Below are positions 36,531 through 50,701 of a stretch of DNA of 64,000 nt, one piece after another; positions within the stretch are counted from its first letter, which is position 1; every line of letters starts with the position of its first letter. Source of the stretch: Ehretia macrophylla (lineage: Eukaryota > Streptophyta > Magnoliopsida > Boraginales > Ehretiaceae). The stretch is taken from positions 10,833,501 to 10,897,500 of the forward strand of contig CM075765.1 of the NCBI GenBank assembly GCA_037974665.1. Direction: 5' to 3'. The translations under genes and the position numbers were made by a program. The notes under the pieces are model-generated. The model saw only the letters and a program-made list of their open reading frames with translations, made no database searches and was not told the origin of the DNA.

Positions 36531-36823
36531 ACTTTTAAAGACTTTTTTTGTTTTGGCTCATTCTTTCACTATCCACTTCAAAACCTCTTATCTTATTTCT
36601 CAAAAACCCTTTTTCTTCACACCAAAATCTTCTTTTAACTCAAATCTCTCTTTCAAAACTCAAATTTCTCATTCAAATCTTGTCTTACAAAAATATCAAA
36701 AATCAAAATCTTTTCTTCTCTTTAAACCTTACATCTTCTATCATGGCATCAAAAAACAAGCAAGCAAGAAACAAAAGACAAGGAAATGGGCATCTTAGAG
36801 ATCTATCGGATCCTCACTGGGCT

Positions 36824-37350
36824 TGTTTTATATAAGCTCACTCTCAATTATTGCATGCATGCAGGTGTTACTGATTCTGACTACGGGTACGTGCCTCTTG
36901 AAGAGGGAAATATGCCGTATGTGGATGAGTCTTATGTGGAGGAGTCATTGCCATGAGATTATCTTAGTTGTTGTAAAACAATGTATTGTATAGCCTAGCT
37001 TAATATAAAAACATATGTATGATGATTTAGTAGTCTTTATTTTGATCATGATTAGATTACTAAGTTGGTTATAACCTATTTTGAAATGTATGTATAGCCT
37101 ATATACTAAGTTGGAACGGAGGCGTATAACTATAAATGGGTTGTTGAAGGAATGATTATTGTATAATATGGTTATGTTGTATTTGTTAATTTAATTGAGG
37201 AGTTGATTGTTGAATGGTTTGTGGAGTTAGTTGTATGATATTCTTAAGAGGTTGGTTTAGAGCCTCGGTGTCTTAATTACTATCGTTATACTACCGAAAT
37301 TCCATTGCGTCCTGACTGATTGTAGGTGGGGTCGAGTTGGGGCGTGGCAA
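36824..37350 (+). mobile_element. LTR-like insert in the env-position ORF
   Basis: 527 bp flanked by TGGGCT direct repeats (36818-36823 and 37351-37356). It ends GGGGCGTGGCA, like the solo LTR family's 3' end. Removing it restores HWASPESF in the ORF. It seems to be the last 0.5 kb of a diverged LTR. Confidence 0.65.
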
Positions 37351-37736
37351 TGGGCTTCTCCTGAATCTTTTTCAAAACAAGATGTGATTTGGGGAAAATT
37401 GTTGGATGACTCATTATTTCAAGGTATTTGTATTATTGAGAATTTAGATTTCCAAAGTTTGCTTCCATTGTTGAAACTTAGAGATAATTTTTGTTTATTA
37501 TGGGTCAAAGAATTTTATGCAAATCTTGAACAAGATAGGGATTTAAATGTGCGTAGTTATGTAAATGGCATGGTACTTACCTTTGGACCAAGCACCATTT
37601 CGGGATTTCACGATGTCCCATATGAAGGTATTAAAGAATATGCTAGCAAAGGTTGGCCTAAGGACTTAGCAACTCATATGAGAATGAATGTACTTGCATT
37701 TTAATGGGAAGGTTCGGGTCATTCATATACTTCAAT

Positions 37737-40700
37737 TGAAGGATGTGGATTCCTAGGCATCTAGACATTTAATTTCAGTTTCCATGTGGAATCTATAAAC
37801 AAGAAACATCAGCCATATAATCCACGACAGGAACACATGTAATCATGCATAAACATTCTACCGAAATCAATAACAAGTGCTAATAAGTAAAGAGTGTGAT
37901 TAATACCTTTTGTGTTGGCTTGTATACACAACACACACACAAGTTATGTTCAGAATATGGCTGGAAAATTCTTCCAATCCGTGAGAAGTCCTCCAAGACA
38001 CGAGCACCCCGAATCTTTCCCCCTATTCCAACTCCCTTGCGAATGACAATGAAAAATTGTGGGATTTTTTGTCTTTGCCTTTCTTACTAACTATGGTCGT
38101 GTATTGTATGTGTGTGTATGTAGAGTGTGGCGTGTAGAATGGTGTAGGCATCCTATCTATTTATAGATGCTAGTTAGGTGATAAGGGTAGAGTGTCCTAG
38201 TTAGATTAGATTACTACCTCTAGATTTTCTTATCAATTATCTTGGAGATAATTCACATTATCTCTTAATTAGTAAAATAAAGATAATTATCTTTTCCAAC
38301 AAACTCTATCCACACGCCTATACAAGCTTCCACACACAGGAGTGTGTCTGCCACACTGTAATGCCCCGATCCCTCATGGAACCAGGACTCCTATTAATCA
38401 TGCTATTCTTAACCCACATCCAAACTCGGACACAAAATTTAGGGAAAACGGACGAAGTCTCCCCTATTTATAGAACTAATCAAAAACTTGCAAGCAGTAA
38501 ATATAACCACAATACAACACCCCAACTCCAACCGTTCAACTTTTCCCAGTCTCAAGGCCATCCGAGCCTTAGACAAAAAACATAACCACCCGAGCATGTA
38601 ATCAAAAGATAATAAAGTCAATCTTTAGCTATTACATGCCACTACTCTATCAAATCACACAAGTCCTTAATTTAGTTTACAATCCAACAAGCCATACCAA
38701 AAATACCTACAAGATCTCAAGGGTCTCAAAACAGAACATAAACACATCAAGTCCTATCTTCACAAGCAGCTTCTAACCTTAGCAAGATAAGCAACCAACA
38801 ACACGGCACACAAGATAGTTGTTCTAATTGCACCTGAAATATGTTAAAACGAGGAATGAGTAACCAAAGTTACTCAGTGAGGGAGGTGATGCAGTAAACC
38901 CGGTGTGCTTTCTTCGTGAGATGCAACAAAGATAATAACATAAATGACACAATAAAGTAAGCTAATGGAACAAATATTCAAACACATTATAAAAGGATAC
39001 AGTTCAACTTCTTGTCTTCGATCTCGAACCACGAACCATGATCTTCAAGCAAATGCCGGCAAACCCCTTACTCCTCCAAATGGGATACTCCGGATGTACC
39101 CCGATCCTACAACCCATATCTCTCGAGGTGAACCACGCCTCTGAGGTAGAGGAGTATGCCTCAGCGAGAAAGAGACTGGGAAACCATGGTAGCCGAGAGA
39201 GCTTGGTAAGCCCAATGCCGCCCGTGTTACTCGACACTACCATGCCCGAAAAGGTTGTGCAACCCCAAAACCCAAATTTGAGAATTCACGAAATATCACG
39301 GAATAATCACAAGTAAACATGAGAAATCATAAGACAGCAAGTAAATAGCGCATATAAACCTTATCCATTAAACTAAGTCATACAATCTAGAAGCAATAAA
39401 ACAAGCTAAGATGCACAAAAGAATGAAGACTTCCTCACCTTGGCTTCGGCTAAATATGTAAGAAAATAGCTCCAATTCACTCCAAACTTCTTTGAATTAG
39501 CTCGAATATGTAACCCTAGCTTGGTCATATAAGTTTGGCACTTTAGCAATAAGCTATATCAATTCCAACTTAACTATAACTTGACTCAATAAAAGTTACC
39601 TATATAATCACTTATGTATATTATATCGCCACATAGCCCAAGTAATCATACAACTAACTCAAAATCATTTCTTTAATCTTGCAAAGAACATTAACTATAT
39701 TAAGTTTAACAAGTTAAACTTCATAACTAATTCAACTTCATTTATATCACAAAGGAATATTAAATTGAGTATTCAATCAAGACGACCACCTTTAACGCTT
39801 AAACATAAATCAACTATAAGCATGACCTAAGAATCATTTCATGCATATTCATCCAAATCACAACAAGGTAGGCATTCCAGCTAGCTCAAGAAACTTCACC
39901 AAGTGTATAGGCATACTTTACAAAAACATTTAAACACCTACTAATCAATTACAAGGCAATTATCATCTACTACCCCCATTTCTATAAGCTAACTCCTTTT
40001 TACTTTTAGCCAATTATGCACTTCCCATTCAATTCATAGCTAGGTGATCATGCCTAAATCCTTTCTTTACCACTTCAACCAATTGCATTTTAGTAGCGTA
40101 GAATACTTAGCAGTTAATAACAGAAAGTTAACTTTAACTAGTTAGTTATTAATCATTCTTTTCAATCAAAAGACCAAACAATCAAGACAATTAATGGAAT
40201 ATTCTCATATACATTTCATGGTTCATACACTACACAATATAATCTAATCTTCTATTTGCAATCATTCATAACTTCGCTTGACTCAAGAATACTTCAAGTT
40301 CTTTAGTAACATCCCATAACCTTGTAACAACATAGAAACATTTACTAATATATAAAGTTAAACTAACTATAACTACTCAAAATTACACTTAACATATAAA
40401 CTAAATGTCCATTACACACGTAGCTCAACTTATCAACACAAAAGAAGTTTCAACAAGCTATATAATAACGTACACAAGATATAGTCGTATTCTAACAAAA
40501 TAATCAAGTCATTCAATTCATTCAATTCATGAACTTCACTAATACATTACACAAGCTATACAAATGCAATTAAGCACTTTAATAATCAACTACAAGCTAG
40601 TTACCAATATTTTCCTCAACTTATACATTCTGATTGCCTTAGTTCTTTAGTTTAATTTAAGGCACATATAACTCACAAGATACATTATTCACAAATTAAC

Positions 40701-43336
40701 TAAACCACACTTCTGAGGACACTTGATGACACAACTCAGAGCCACGAAACCACACTTTAACCTACATTTAACTCGAAAATCCCAAAAGCCCCTTAGTGCG
40801 TTTGAACTACAAGTACCCTATATGTGCATCAACTAAGTGCCATAATGATATTTTAAGCTCCATCCTACATATATAAAGCTATTTAGCATCTTAAATTCCA
40901 CCCCGGTTCCCCACATCCTTAGGCCTCTATTTATTACGCAATTAAGGACTTAACATTCAACTATCCCGAAATTCGATAAATTTTATCGAGCAACCATTTT
41001 TACATCCCTAGAGTCCAAACCAAGTGTTAGATCGAGTATCGGGTCACGTTTCGTTGGTCCTGAATGAATAGTATCTGTATAACTAACTTTAACTTAATGT
41101 TCTTACATCTATGCATTTCTAGATTATTTAAGGCTCTAATCTAAGTTCATTTACCCCTAAATCATGCTTAGATATCACACAATCAAGCTAGAATACAAGG
41201 GTTACTATTCATATTTTTACTATTCATTCATCTTCTTCAACATTCTACTACATATGCAATTCACACTACACAAGCATACAACACTCAAAAGTTTACTCTA
41301 CATCATTGTTAGCTAGTATATATAACATTAGAAGCATTAAAACAACATATATCAACATTTTCACAAATCTACCATAATAAAAAATCATGAAAATATGCAC
41401 ATATACATGAATCTCTCACCTTTCTATGGCTTCTAGGCACTAGAAATAGGCTAAATCCACTTGCAATTGGCTTGATCTTGCTCAAAATCACCTAACCCTA
41501 ACTTGGCCCCTTTTCTTTTTGTCTCAAGAACCCATCGGGTTCTTCTCTTCTTTTTTTTTCTTTTGTGTGTTTTGTGCTAATATATGTATATATGTATATA
41601 ATAAGTAGATAGATATATATTAGTGTATAAGTTGGACTTATTTTAAGGGTGTTGGACTTATGTAAACTAGCTAAAATTAAATACAAGTTTAAATGGTCCA
41701 AAACAATAAAACTATTACTATTCAATAAGGGTCACTAAACATTTTCCATCTCGCGCTCGGGACATGCAATGCACATTCTTTCAATGAACGAATATATTAT
41801 TTATGAGGTATATTCAAGGAAAAATATCAATTTTGAAAAAATAGATTAGTTTAAAATTTACTCCAACTCGGAGTACTTTTTCAACTAATTGAAAATAAGA
41901 TAAACTAGCACTTAAAGGCAACAACAAAATTTCTAATAACTATTTTATCAAAATAATTACCTCTTCTAATTTACTACATACTATTTGCACATATTTCAAA
42001 AAATATGAATATATGAATTAATTAATATAAACATATGATTATGAGCAAACATTTAAAGTAAACACATAGGTATATGCAAGTAGGTACTATTACTACATGC
42101 CGAATCTGGGTGTCACACACACGCCATGCGGACATGCTACGCAAGGACAAACATTTTTATTCTAAAGAATGTTTCTTGTCCTAATGTCCTGGTCTTTGCA
42201 AATTGAGTTTCCTATTCCCAAATAGGAAACCATACTCAATTTTCACATACGTGCCAAAATAAAAAGTCGCAGTTCGCCATAAAGGGAAAGTGGCAAGGAG
42301 AGGGACTCGAAGACATAGTTGTTGGGGCTTCAAAATGACCAAAACGCCCCAGCTAGACACTAGCAGTTTTTAGACCATTTTAACCTTAACTCATTCCACT
42401 AAAGAGTTAGGGTTGCACTCTATGGCAACTAATAGACTTCCTTATGAGGTTTTGTCTTTGCCTTACTAAGTAAAAATTATCGAAATGCCCTTCTATGTTT
42501 TATCCGTAATCAAGAGCAGTCTTGCATTAGTACTATCATCTTATCTTTGATTACAACTAAACCTTGGACATTTATCATTCCTATAATCATCGCTCAGATA
42601 CTATTCCCTTATTTACGGGAGTGACCTATAAGTCTAGTATCTAATATAGCCATAGCTATATTACTAAGTGCTCAAATTCCGACGATAATATAGATAACTC
42701 CAAGCAAATAGCTTACTATCAATTAAGATAGTAATAGAATCATGACTCATATGCACGCCATCTAATAGATCTAGTCCATGTACCTAAAATACAGAGCTAT
42801 TGACCCCCTACATAGGATCTCACCCATAATGAATCAAAGCATATGTCCTAGGCTCCACTGATACATCCATATATGATCATGATGTAGAGCTTTGGTCACT
42901 TAGTAGCATAAGATGCTTTTAGTTATTTGACAATGATAGTAATGTCATTGAGATAGCAACTACTTAAGTCCCATTTAATGCACCATAATGCACTAATGAT
43001 TGCAATCCAAAAAGCCCCTCCAATGACCAAGGTAAGTTACCCTACCAAATAGGAGACCTCTCATTATAACCTTACCATAGTGAAGTGTCCAGTCTCACTA
43101 TTTGGTTATGAACATATAGTTTTGACACAAACTTCACAACATAGACCTTTCTCTACGGATCACCACGTATATATCCTATTAACTCGTATCATGGAGCGTT
43201 TTGCATACAAATATATATCAAATAAAGAGAGAATATAAGATGCTCATAATGATGCACTGATTATATAAAACTGTATATATTCACTTGTACTGAGATGTCT
43301 TAGTACATAGTGGTATTTAGGGCATAAATCCCAACA
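37737..43336 (-). repeat. C3 3' LTR, interrupted by solo LTR d
   Basis: About 1834 bp once solo LTR d and one TSD copy are removed. Its inner terminus ends CCCAACA (element-sense TGTTGGG). I count about 15 differences in the first 165 aligned bases against the 5' LTR by eye, so the insertion is not recent. Confidence 0.9.
38357..42117 (-). mobile_element. Solo LTR d inside the C3 3' LTR
   Basis: 3761 bp from TGTAATGCCCCGATCC to GGGTGTCACA, flanked by a perfect TSD CACAC (38352-38356 and 42118-42122). The intact C3 5' LTR (near 49485) gives an independent empty-site sequence of the same length across this position. It is the longest family member here and has no internal region. Confidence 0.92.
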
Positions 43337-43351
43337 TATTCCCACTTGCAC
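43337..43351 (-). other. C3 polypurine tract
   Basis: Element-sense GTGCAAGTGGGAATA adjoins the 3' LTR start. It is the expected primer for plus-strand DNA synthesis. Confidence 0.75.
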
Positions 43352-45000
43352 TAAATAGCACTACCACAGCCCTAACCTAATACCCATAGCCTTAACATGA
43401 GTACTAAAGACTCTTTCCGTAAGACTCTTAGTAAACAGGTCCACTAAATTATTCTCCGAAGCAATCTTATCTATCATTATGTCGCTCATTTGGACGATCT
43501 CCCGAATCATGTGGTACTTCTCTCTATATGTTTCACTTTCTTATGGTTCCTCAATTCTTTACACTGTGTCACTGCTCTACTATTATCACAATACAAGATA
43601 ATAGGTTTCTGGACTGTTGGCATTACTTCCAATTCCAAAAGGAATTTCCTTAGCCGCACTGCTTCATTTGCCACTTCAGATGCTACGACATACTTGTTTC
43701 CATGGTTGAGTCCGTAATACAAGACTGTTTTACACTCCTCCATGACACAGCACCACCTGACAGCGTAAAGACATCTCCAAAAGTGGACTTTCTAGAATCT
43801 TTGTCTGACTGAAAGTATGAATCCGTGTACCCCACTGGTACAAGTTCATCCTCAGTAAACAAACAAATATTCTCTTGTTATCCTCAGATACTTAAGTATA
43901 TGCTTTACAACTACCCAATGAGTTAACCCCGGGTTTGACTGATATCTGTTGACCATGCCAATGACAAAACAAATATTTGGCCTAGTACAAAGCATGGCGT
44001 ACATAAGACTCCTAACAGCTGACACCTTCTCCATCGCTTCTATCTCCTCAGTGGTCTTCGAACACTGATCTCGAGAAATAGGAATTCCATATCTGAAAGG
44101 TAACACCTCTTTCTTGGAATTCTCCATGTTGAACCTTACTAGTATCTTCTCAATATATGAAGCTTGTGAGAGAGCTAATGTCTTAGCTTTACGATCACCA
44201 AAGAGCTTAATGCCTAGCACATAGCTCACTTCTCCCAAGTCCTTCATTTGGAATTAAGTTGATAGCCAAACCTTGATGGACGACAACATCCCTACATCAT
44301 TTCTAATGAGTAGAATGTTGTCCACATACAAGACCAAGAATGCCACAATATTCCCCTCTATCCTTTTATACAAACAGGGTTCATCAACATTTTGACTAAA
44401 ACCATAAGTCTTAATGGTTTCATCAAACTTAATGTTTCAGGCCCTGGATGCTTGCTTAAGTCCGTAGATGGACTTCCTAAGCTTGCAAACCAAATTTTCT
44501 TAACCCTTAGCAATAAACCCATTGGGTTGTTTCATATAGAAGTTTTCTTCAAGGCTTTCGTTAAAGAAAGCTATCTTGACACCCATTTGCCAAATCTCAT
44601 GGTCATAGTGCCACGCTATAGATAAAAGTATTCTGATAGACATTACCATAGCTACAGGTAAGAAGGTTTCTTCATATCGATCCTTTCTTTTTGAGTAAAG
44701 CCTTTCGCTACTAACCTTGCCTTAAAGGTTTCCACCTTTCCGTCCACCTCTCTTTTCCTCTTGTACACCCTTTTGCACCCAATAGGCTTAATATCTCTGG
44801 GCGTGGGTATAAGTTCCCAAACCTAGTTCGAGTAGATGTACTTTATCTCAAATTCTATTACTTGGTGCCATCTGTCTGCATCCACATTGGATATTGCCTC
44901 ATCGTAGGTCCTGGGATCATCAACTTGATCCATGGAGTCAGTTTGGAAGAACTCTTCATAATATCTATCAGGCTGTCTAAATTACCTCCTACTACGACGT
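43352..45000 (-). pseudogene. C3 RT and RNase H
   Basis: The RT C-terminal part reads MKDLGEVSYVLGIKLFGDR (from 44247). The catalytic box near 44315 reads YVDN instead of YVDD. RNase H includes ILYCDNSRAVTQCKEL near 43590. The upstream RT (44250-45000) is broken into short frames. Together they would copy the C3 RNA into DNA. Confidence 0.82.
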
Positions 45001-46017
45001 GGCTCCGTCTATGAAGTAGAAGTCAGTTGTTGTATATCTACAGCTTCATTGTTCAGATCGGGTGATACTAAAGTTTCTAGTTGAACTTCTTCTAGATTGA
45101 CTTCTGAATTAGGTACTAGCATATTTCTATAATCATCCTCCAAGTACTTAGCATTGGTACTTACCAATATCCACTATTCCTTGGGATCATAGAAAATACC
45201 TCCCTTTATACCTTTTGGATAGCCTATGAAATATCACTTTATTGACCTAGGTTCCAACTTTTTAGCATCGGTATTCGGTACGTAAGCTGGACAACCCTAA
45301 ACATGGACATAATTAAGACTCAATGGTTTTTGGCCCATCCACATTTCAACTATTGTCGTAGGTACTGATTTAGATGGAACCAAATTCAAAATATATGCTG
45401 TTGTTTCAAGCGCATATCCCCAAAAAGATACTGATAAAGATGCATGAGCCATCATGGATCTTACCATATCCAAAAACATACGGTTTCTCCTTTTTGACAC
45501 ATCATTTTGCTGGGGGGGTACCTGGTGCTATCAATTATGACACAATACCACACTGCACCAAATAATCCTTGAATTCACCATAGAGGTATTCCCTTCCACG
45601 ATTAGATCGAAGTATTTTGATCTGTCGACCTGTCTGACGTTCTACCTCAGCCTTAAATTCTTTGAATTTATCATAGGACTCAGACTTACATCGCATCAGG
45701 TATACATAACCAAACCTCAAATAATCATCTGTGAAGGTAATGAAGTACTCATAATCTCCACAAACTGGTTTATTCAAAGGACCACACATTTCTGTGTGTA
45801 CTAACTCTAACAAGTCATTTGCCCTATGTCCCTTAGAGATAAATGGCATTTTGGTTATCTTCCCCTTCAGGCATGGCTCAAATTGAGACCATAGCTCAAG
45901 ATCCAATGAGTCCAATGACCCATTATTGACCAATCTCTCAATGCGGTTTAGGTTTATGTGACCTAAACGCAAATGCCATAGATAAGTATCATTGGTAGGA
46001 GGTGTTTTCATTTTCAA
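45000..46017 (-). pseudogene. C3 integrase
   Basis: WHLRLGHINLNRIERLV near 45960 is the zinc-binding pre-integrase block. HTEMCGPL (near 45800), TDDYLRFGYVYLM (near 45720) and SFWGYALETTAYILN (near 45430) follow. A run of G at 45514-45520 shifts the frame within the PP-QQN block. It would integrate the cDNA. Confidence 0.85.
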
Positions 46018-46344
46018 GGAATTTTGTACCTATTCAGTATTATGCAGTAATGAGTTTATAGGGTTTAAAACAAATAAACTATCATGTATCCTACCGGATA
46101 TGATGGAATTATTCTTGTTGATGACCATACCAACATTATTAAAATTAACTCTAAAACCATCCAACAATAACTGCGATACCAAAACCAAGTTTCGTTGCAA
46201 ATCTGGAATATATAGAACATTGTTTAAAACCAAACTAAAATTGTTTTCAAATAACAATTCTACTACTCCCACTATAGTGGCCCACATCTTTGAGCCATCT
46301 CTAATATGCATTACAAACTTGCTTCTATGTAGCTTCCTTGTCAC

Positions 46345-47283
46345 CTAAAACCCCTGCAACGAATTACAAATGTGATTAGTGGCGCCTAAGTCTACTATCC
46401 AAGAGGAAGCAGAATCTACCACTAAACATGTTTCAATATTCAAGGAGATAGAGGTACATGCATTGCTATTGACCCGAAACTTGGGACAGTCCTTTTTCCA
46501 ATGCCCTTTCTGGTGACACCTAAAGCACTTTTCCTTGGGCATATCACCAACATTCTTTCTCTTCTTTTTCTTCTGCCATTTTGGGCCCTTGACATGTTTC
46601 TACTGTGTTCTTTTTTTCTTGAACTTCTTACCCTTTGGGGCAAGTCCAGAGGCATTCTGGGCTATCAGCATATATCCCTTGGGCTTCATAATAGCCTCTA
46701 TAGCCTGGAGCTCTTTCATTAGCTCAGGTAAACTCATGAACATCTTGCTCATGTTATAATTCAGGTTAAAATGAGCAAATGATTCTGGTAAAGTGTCTAA
46801 CACCATGTCTATCTTGCTTCTATATCAATATCCATACCTAGAATCTCAAAAGTATTAAAGTTGTCCATCATCTTGAGTATATGATCTATGACGAATGAAT
46901 CCTCAGCTATTATGGTGTTCTTGATGGTTTTGATAACAGCTTGTCTTGCGGGACTGTTTTTATCAGCAAACATCTCTACAAGAGAATTCATGATGTCCAC
47001 TACACTCTCTATACCCTCATGCTGAGACTGGAGCATGTTCGATACGGAGGCTAAGATATAGCATTTAGTCATCTTATCTGCCTTTAACCATTGTCGTTCT
47101 AACTCGCACTGCTCCTTATAAGATTCAGGAGTGACTAATGGGCAGAGGTTTGTAAGAACAAAATTATACTCCTTAGCATTGAATATAATATCTAAGTTCC
47201 TTTTTCCAGTCCACGTAGTTTGGGCCAGTTAGCCTATTCTTATTGAGAATACTAGCGAGTGGGCTAAAAGAACCTTTCGACAT
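46345..47283 (-). pseudogene. C3 gag and protease start
   Basis: Starts MSKGSFSPLASILNKNRL at 47283. Gag blocks continue to the CCHC zinc knuckle CFRCHQKGHWKKDC at 46527-46486, which is intact. The protease site reads IVDLGATNHIC near 46400, DLG in place of DSG. Frame changes at about 46807 and 47073 break the ORF. Gag forms the particle and binds RNA. Confidence 0.85.
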
Positions 47284-48863
47284 CTCTGAATATATATCAT
47301 ACAGTGTAATCAGTCTATGAGCTATTTGATATATATGCAAATGAATGAATATAAAGAAATGTAAACATTCGAACATTTGAAATCAATCTTCTAAGAAGTA
47401 GTAGTTATACCCTAAACTATTGGATGTCTCAGTGTCTTAATCCTACTCACAACATTCCACCGAAGGGTGGTCATGCTGCAATTTTGATTAAGTTAAGCTT
47501 CACTTATTTGAAATATCACTAGTTGGATAGATACTACCCAATGATATCTCAATCACTGATTCATGTTTGGCTTCACTAAAGTAATGGCAAGAACTCCGAA
47601 GGGAGAATACCATCCTTCAATATCAAGCGATTAACCATTTTTCTATGAGCCTTTTCACTTAGAATATTCTTAATTTGAGCCTACCGAAGGGTGGTTAACC
47701 CAGATCAATATTTTATAAAGTGGTCCATGACGAAAACCCAACCGAAGGGTGGTTGCTCCCATTAACACTTCAGTTGAAAACTCAATCTAATCTAATCTTG
47801 CAAAATCTTAGTAAAAAGCCTACCCTCCTAAAAGAACGACCCACATGTAGTTGGGCTTAAAATATCTCCCACTATTAGCATAGACCAAAATGGAAAGCCT
47901 TAGAATTCTTTCCAAAACCCTTCTACCACTTGATATTTTGAAATGTGAGGGTTTTAACTGTAACTATGTCTTTGCAATTGCACATTTGTGTTAATTAAGA
48001 ACTAGATTATAAGGATTTAGCCCTTTTTAAATCCTAGTGGTTGGCCATGTTATTATATAACAAGCAATCATATAATATATTCACAGAATATAAACATATA
48101 TGACAAATATAGTAACTGCTAAAAACAACCACTTTCCACTTTTGATGACTTTCTGTTTGGGACTTTCCATAATTCCACATTTGTCCCCAAATGTTTATGG
48201 AAATCTCAATTGCCTCCTCAAGGATCATTATGTTGCACTTGTGCCCCTCCAATGCCACAAATTTGTAATTTGACCCCAAAACTTTTGCCTTGTTGCAATT
48301 CGGCCCCATTAAACCTCTAAGTGCCAATTTTGGCTAAGGATTCGACCACCATGATTCACTATCAACCCCACGGCTCCAAGGGTGATCCACCATGTCCTAG
48401 GTCGCCCTAAATAACTCCAAAAATTCTGGGAAGAAGATTATGGTCGCCGCCATATCCAGTCTTTTCTAAGCTTCACGATTTTGGCAATTTCACGAATTGT
48501 ATGTAATTTCTAGCATACCTATATTATTATATTGATTCCTAATCTCCCAAAAAGAGTTACATTCAGCATACTAAGTAATTAACTTAGTTATTATATTCGT
48601 TGGATAAACCACCAACAATAATAACATAATTACAACCATTGCTGAAAATTTAAACATCCACACATATACATATATTCAAGCCATCAAAAGTGGATTTCAC
48701 TCGTGCTGCAAAATAGAGGTTAGTACCCTCAAACAACACACTTTCAAGACATGTAATAATCACGCAAAATCAGTCCAATCTCAGCCCTAGGCAGCCCGTC
48801 AACCATGGACTTTTCTAGCACGCTATTGATTTTATGTTTTAATGCATGATTAATCACGATCTA
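47284..48863 (-). other. C3 leader between PBS and gag
   Basis: About 1.6 kb, non-coding. It contains four short inverted repeats with a constant GAAG core at 47457-47470, 47594-47605, 47683-47692 and 47739-47755. Leaders of this kind normally hold dimerisation and packaging signals. Confidence 0.7.
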
Positions 48864-48875
48864 GCTTTGATACCA
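48864..48875 (-). other. C3 primer-binding site (tRNA-Met type)
   Basis: Element-sense TGGTATCAAAGC, one mismatch from the usual TGGTATCAGAGC, lies two bases inside the 5' LTR end at 48878. Confidence 0.85.
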
Positions 48876-48877
48876 CA

Positions 48878-50701
48878 TGAATGATATGGATTACTAGGCA
48901 TCTAGACATTTAATTTCAGTTTACATACGGAATCTATAAACAATAAACATCAGCCATATAATCCACGCCAGGAACACATGTAATCATGCATAAACATCTC
49001 GCCAAAATCAATAACAAGTACTAATAAGTAAACAGTGTGATTAATACCTTTTGTGTTGGCTTGTATACACAACACACACATGAGTTATGTCCGAAATATG
49101 GCTAGGAAATTCCTCCAAGCCGTGAGAAGTCTTCTAAGGCACGAGCACTTTGGATCTTCTCCCCTATTCCAACTCCTTTGCGAATGACAATGAAAAATTG
49201 TGGGATTTTTTCGTCTTTGCCTTTTTTACTAACTATGGACGTGTATTGTATGTTTGTGTATGTAGAGTGTGGTATGTAGAATGGTGTAGGCAGTCCATCT
49301 ATTTATAGATGATAGTTAGGTGATAAGGGTATAATGTCCTAGTTAGATTAGATAACTACCACTTGGTTTTCTTATCAATTATCTTGGAGATAATTCACAT
49401 TATCTCTTAATTAATAAAATAAAGATAATTATCTCTTCCAACAAACTCTATCCACACGCCTACACAAGTCTTACACATGCAAGAGTGTGTCTGGCATATG
49501 CCCTCTGGACATGCTATGCAAGGACAAACATTCTTGTCCTAAAGAATATTTCTTGTCCAAATGTCTTGGTCTTTCCAAATTGAGATGTCTGTTCCCAAAC
49601 AGGAAACCATACTCAATTTTCACATACATGCCAAAATAAAAAAGTCACAGTAAAGGGAAAATGGCTAGGAGAGGGACTCGAAGACATATTTGTTGTGGCT
49701 TCAAAATGACCAAAATGCCCTTGCTAGACATTTTTAGACCATTTTAACCTTAACTCGTTCTACTAAAGAGTTAGGGTTGCACTCCATGGCAACTAATAAA
49801 CTTCATTAGGAGGTTTTGTCTTTGCCCTACTATGTATAAATGACCGAAATGTTCCTCTATGTTTTATCTGTAATCAAGAACAAGTCTTGCATCAGTACTA
49901 TCATTCTGTCTTTGATTACAACTAAACCTTGGACCTTTATCGTTCCTATAATCATCGCTCAGATACTATTCCCTTATTTTCGGGAGCGACCCACAAGTCT
50001 AGTATCTAATATAGCCATAGCTATATTATTGAGCGCTTAGATTTTGACGATCATATAGATAACTTCAAGCGCATAGCTCACTATCAATTAAGATAGTCAT
50101 AGATTCATGACTCATATGCACGCCATCTAATGGATCTAGTCCATATACCCAAACCACAGAGTTGTTGATCCTCTACATAGGATCTCAACCATAGTGAATC
50201 AAAGTACATATCCTCAGCTCCATTGACATATCCACATATGATCATGATGCAGAGCTTTGGTCACTTAGTAGCATAAGATATTTTTAGTTATCTGACAATG
50301 ATAGTAATGTCATTGAGATAACATCTACATAAGTCCTATTCAATGCACCATAATGAACTAATGAGAGCTGTCTGAAAAGTCCCTCCAATGACCAAGGTAG
50401 GTCAACCTACCAAATAGGAGACCTCTTATTGTAACCTTACCATAGTGAAGTGCCCAGCCTCACTATTTGGTTATGAACATATAGTTTTGACACAAGTTTC
50501 ACAGCATAGACCTTCATGTGTGAATCACCACGTACCTATGCCATTTACTCGTATCATGGAGCTTTTTGCATACAAATATATATCAAACAAATAGAGAATA
50601 TAAGATGCTCATAATGATGCACTAATTATATATAACTGTATATATTCATTTGTATTGAGATGTCTTAGTACATAATGGTATTTAGGGCATAAATCCCAAT
50701 A
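48878..50701 (-). repeat. C3 5' LTR (intact, 1824 bp)
   Basis: In plus orientation it starts TGAATGATATGG and ends CCCAATA (the usual terminal CA has become TA). It matches 37737-43336 after removal of solo LTR d. Confidence 0.9.

Larger units (their letters stand above)
37737..50701 (-). mobile_element. Copia C3, full length, Angela/Tork-like
   Basis: It is flanked by a perfect TSD TCAAT (37732-37736 and 50702-50706). Both LTRs, PBS, PPT, gag and pol are present on the minus strand. LTRs are about 1.83 kb, which fits Angela-type Tork copia elements (inferred). It is inserted in the C2 third ORF. Frameshifts and the YVDN change show it is inactive. Confidence 0.92.
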
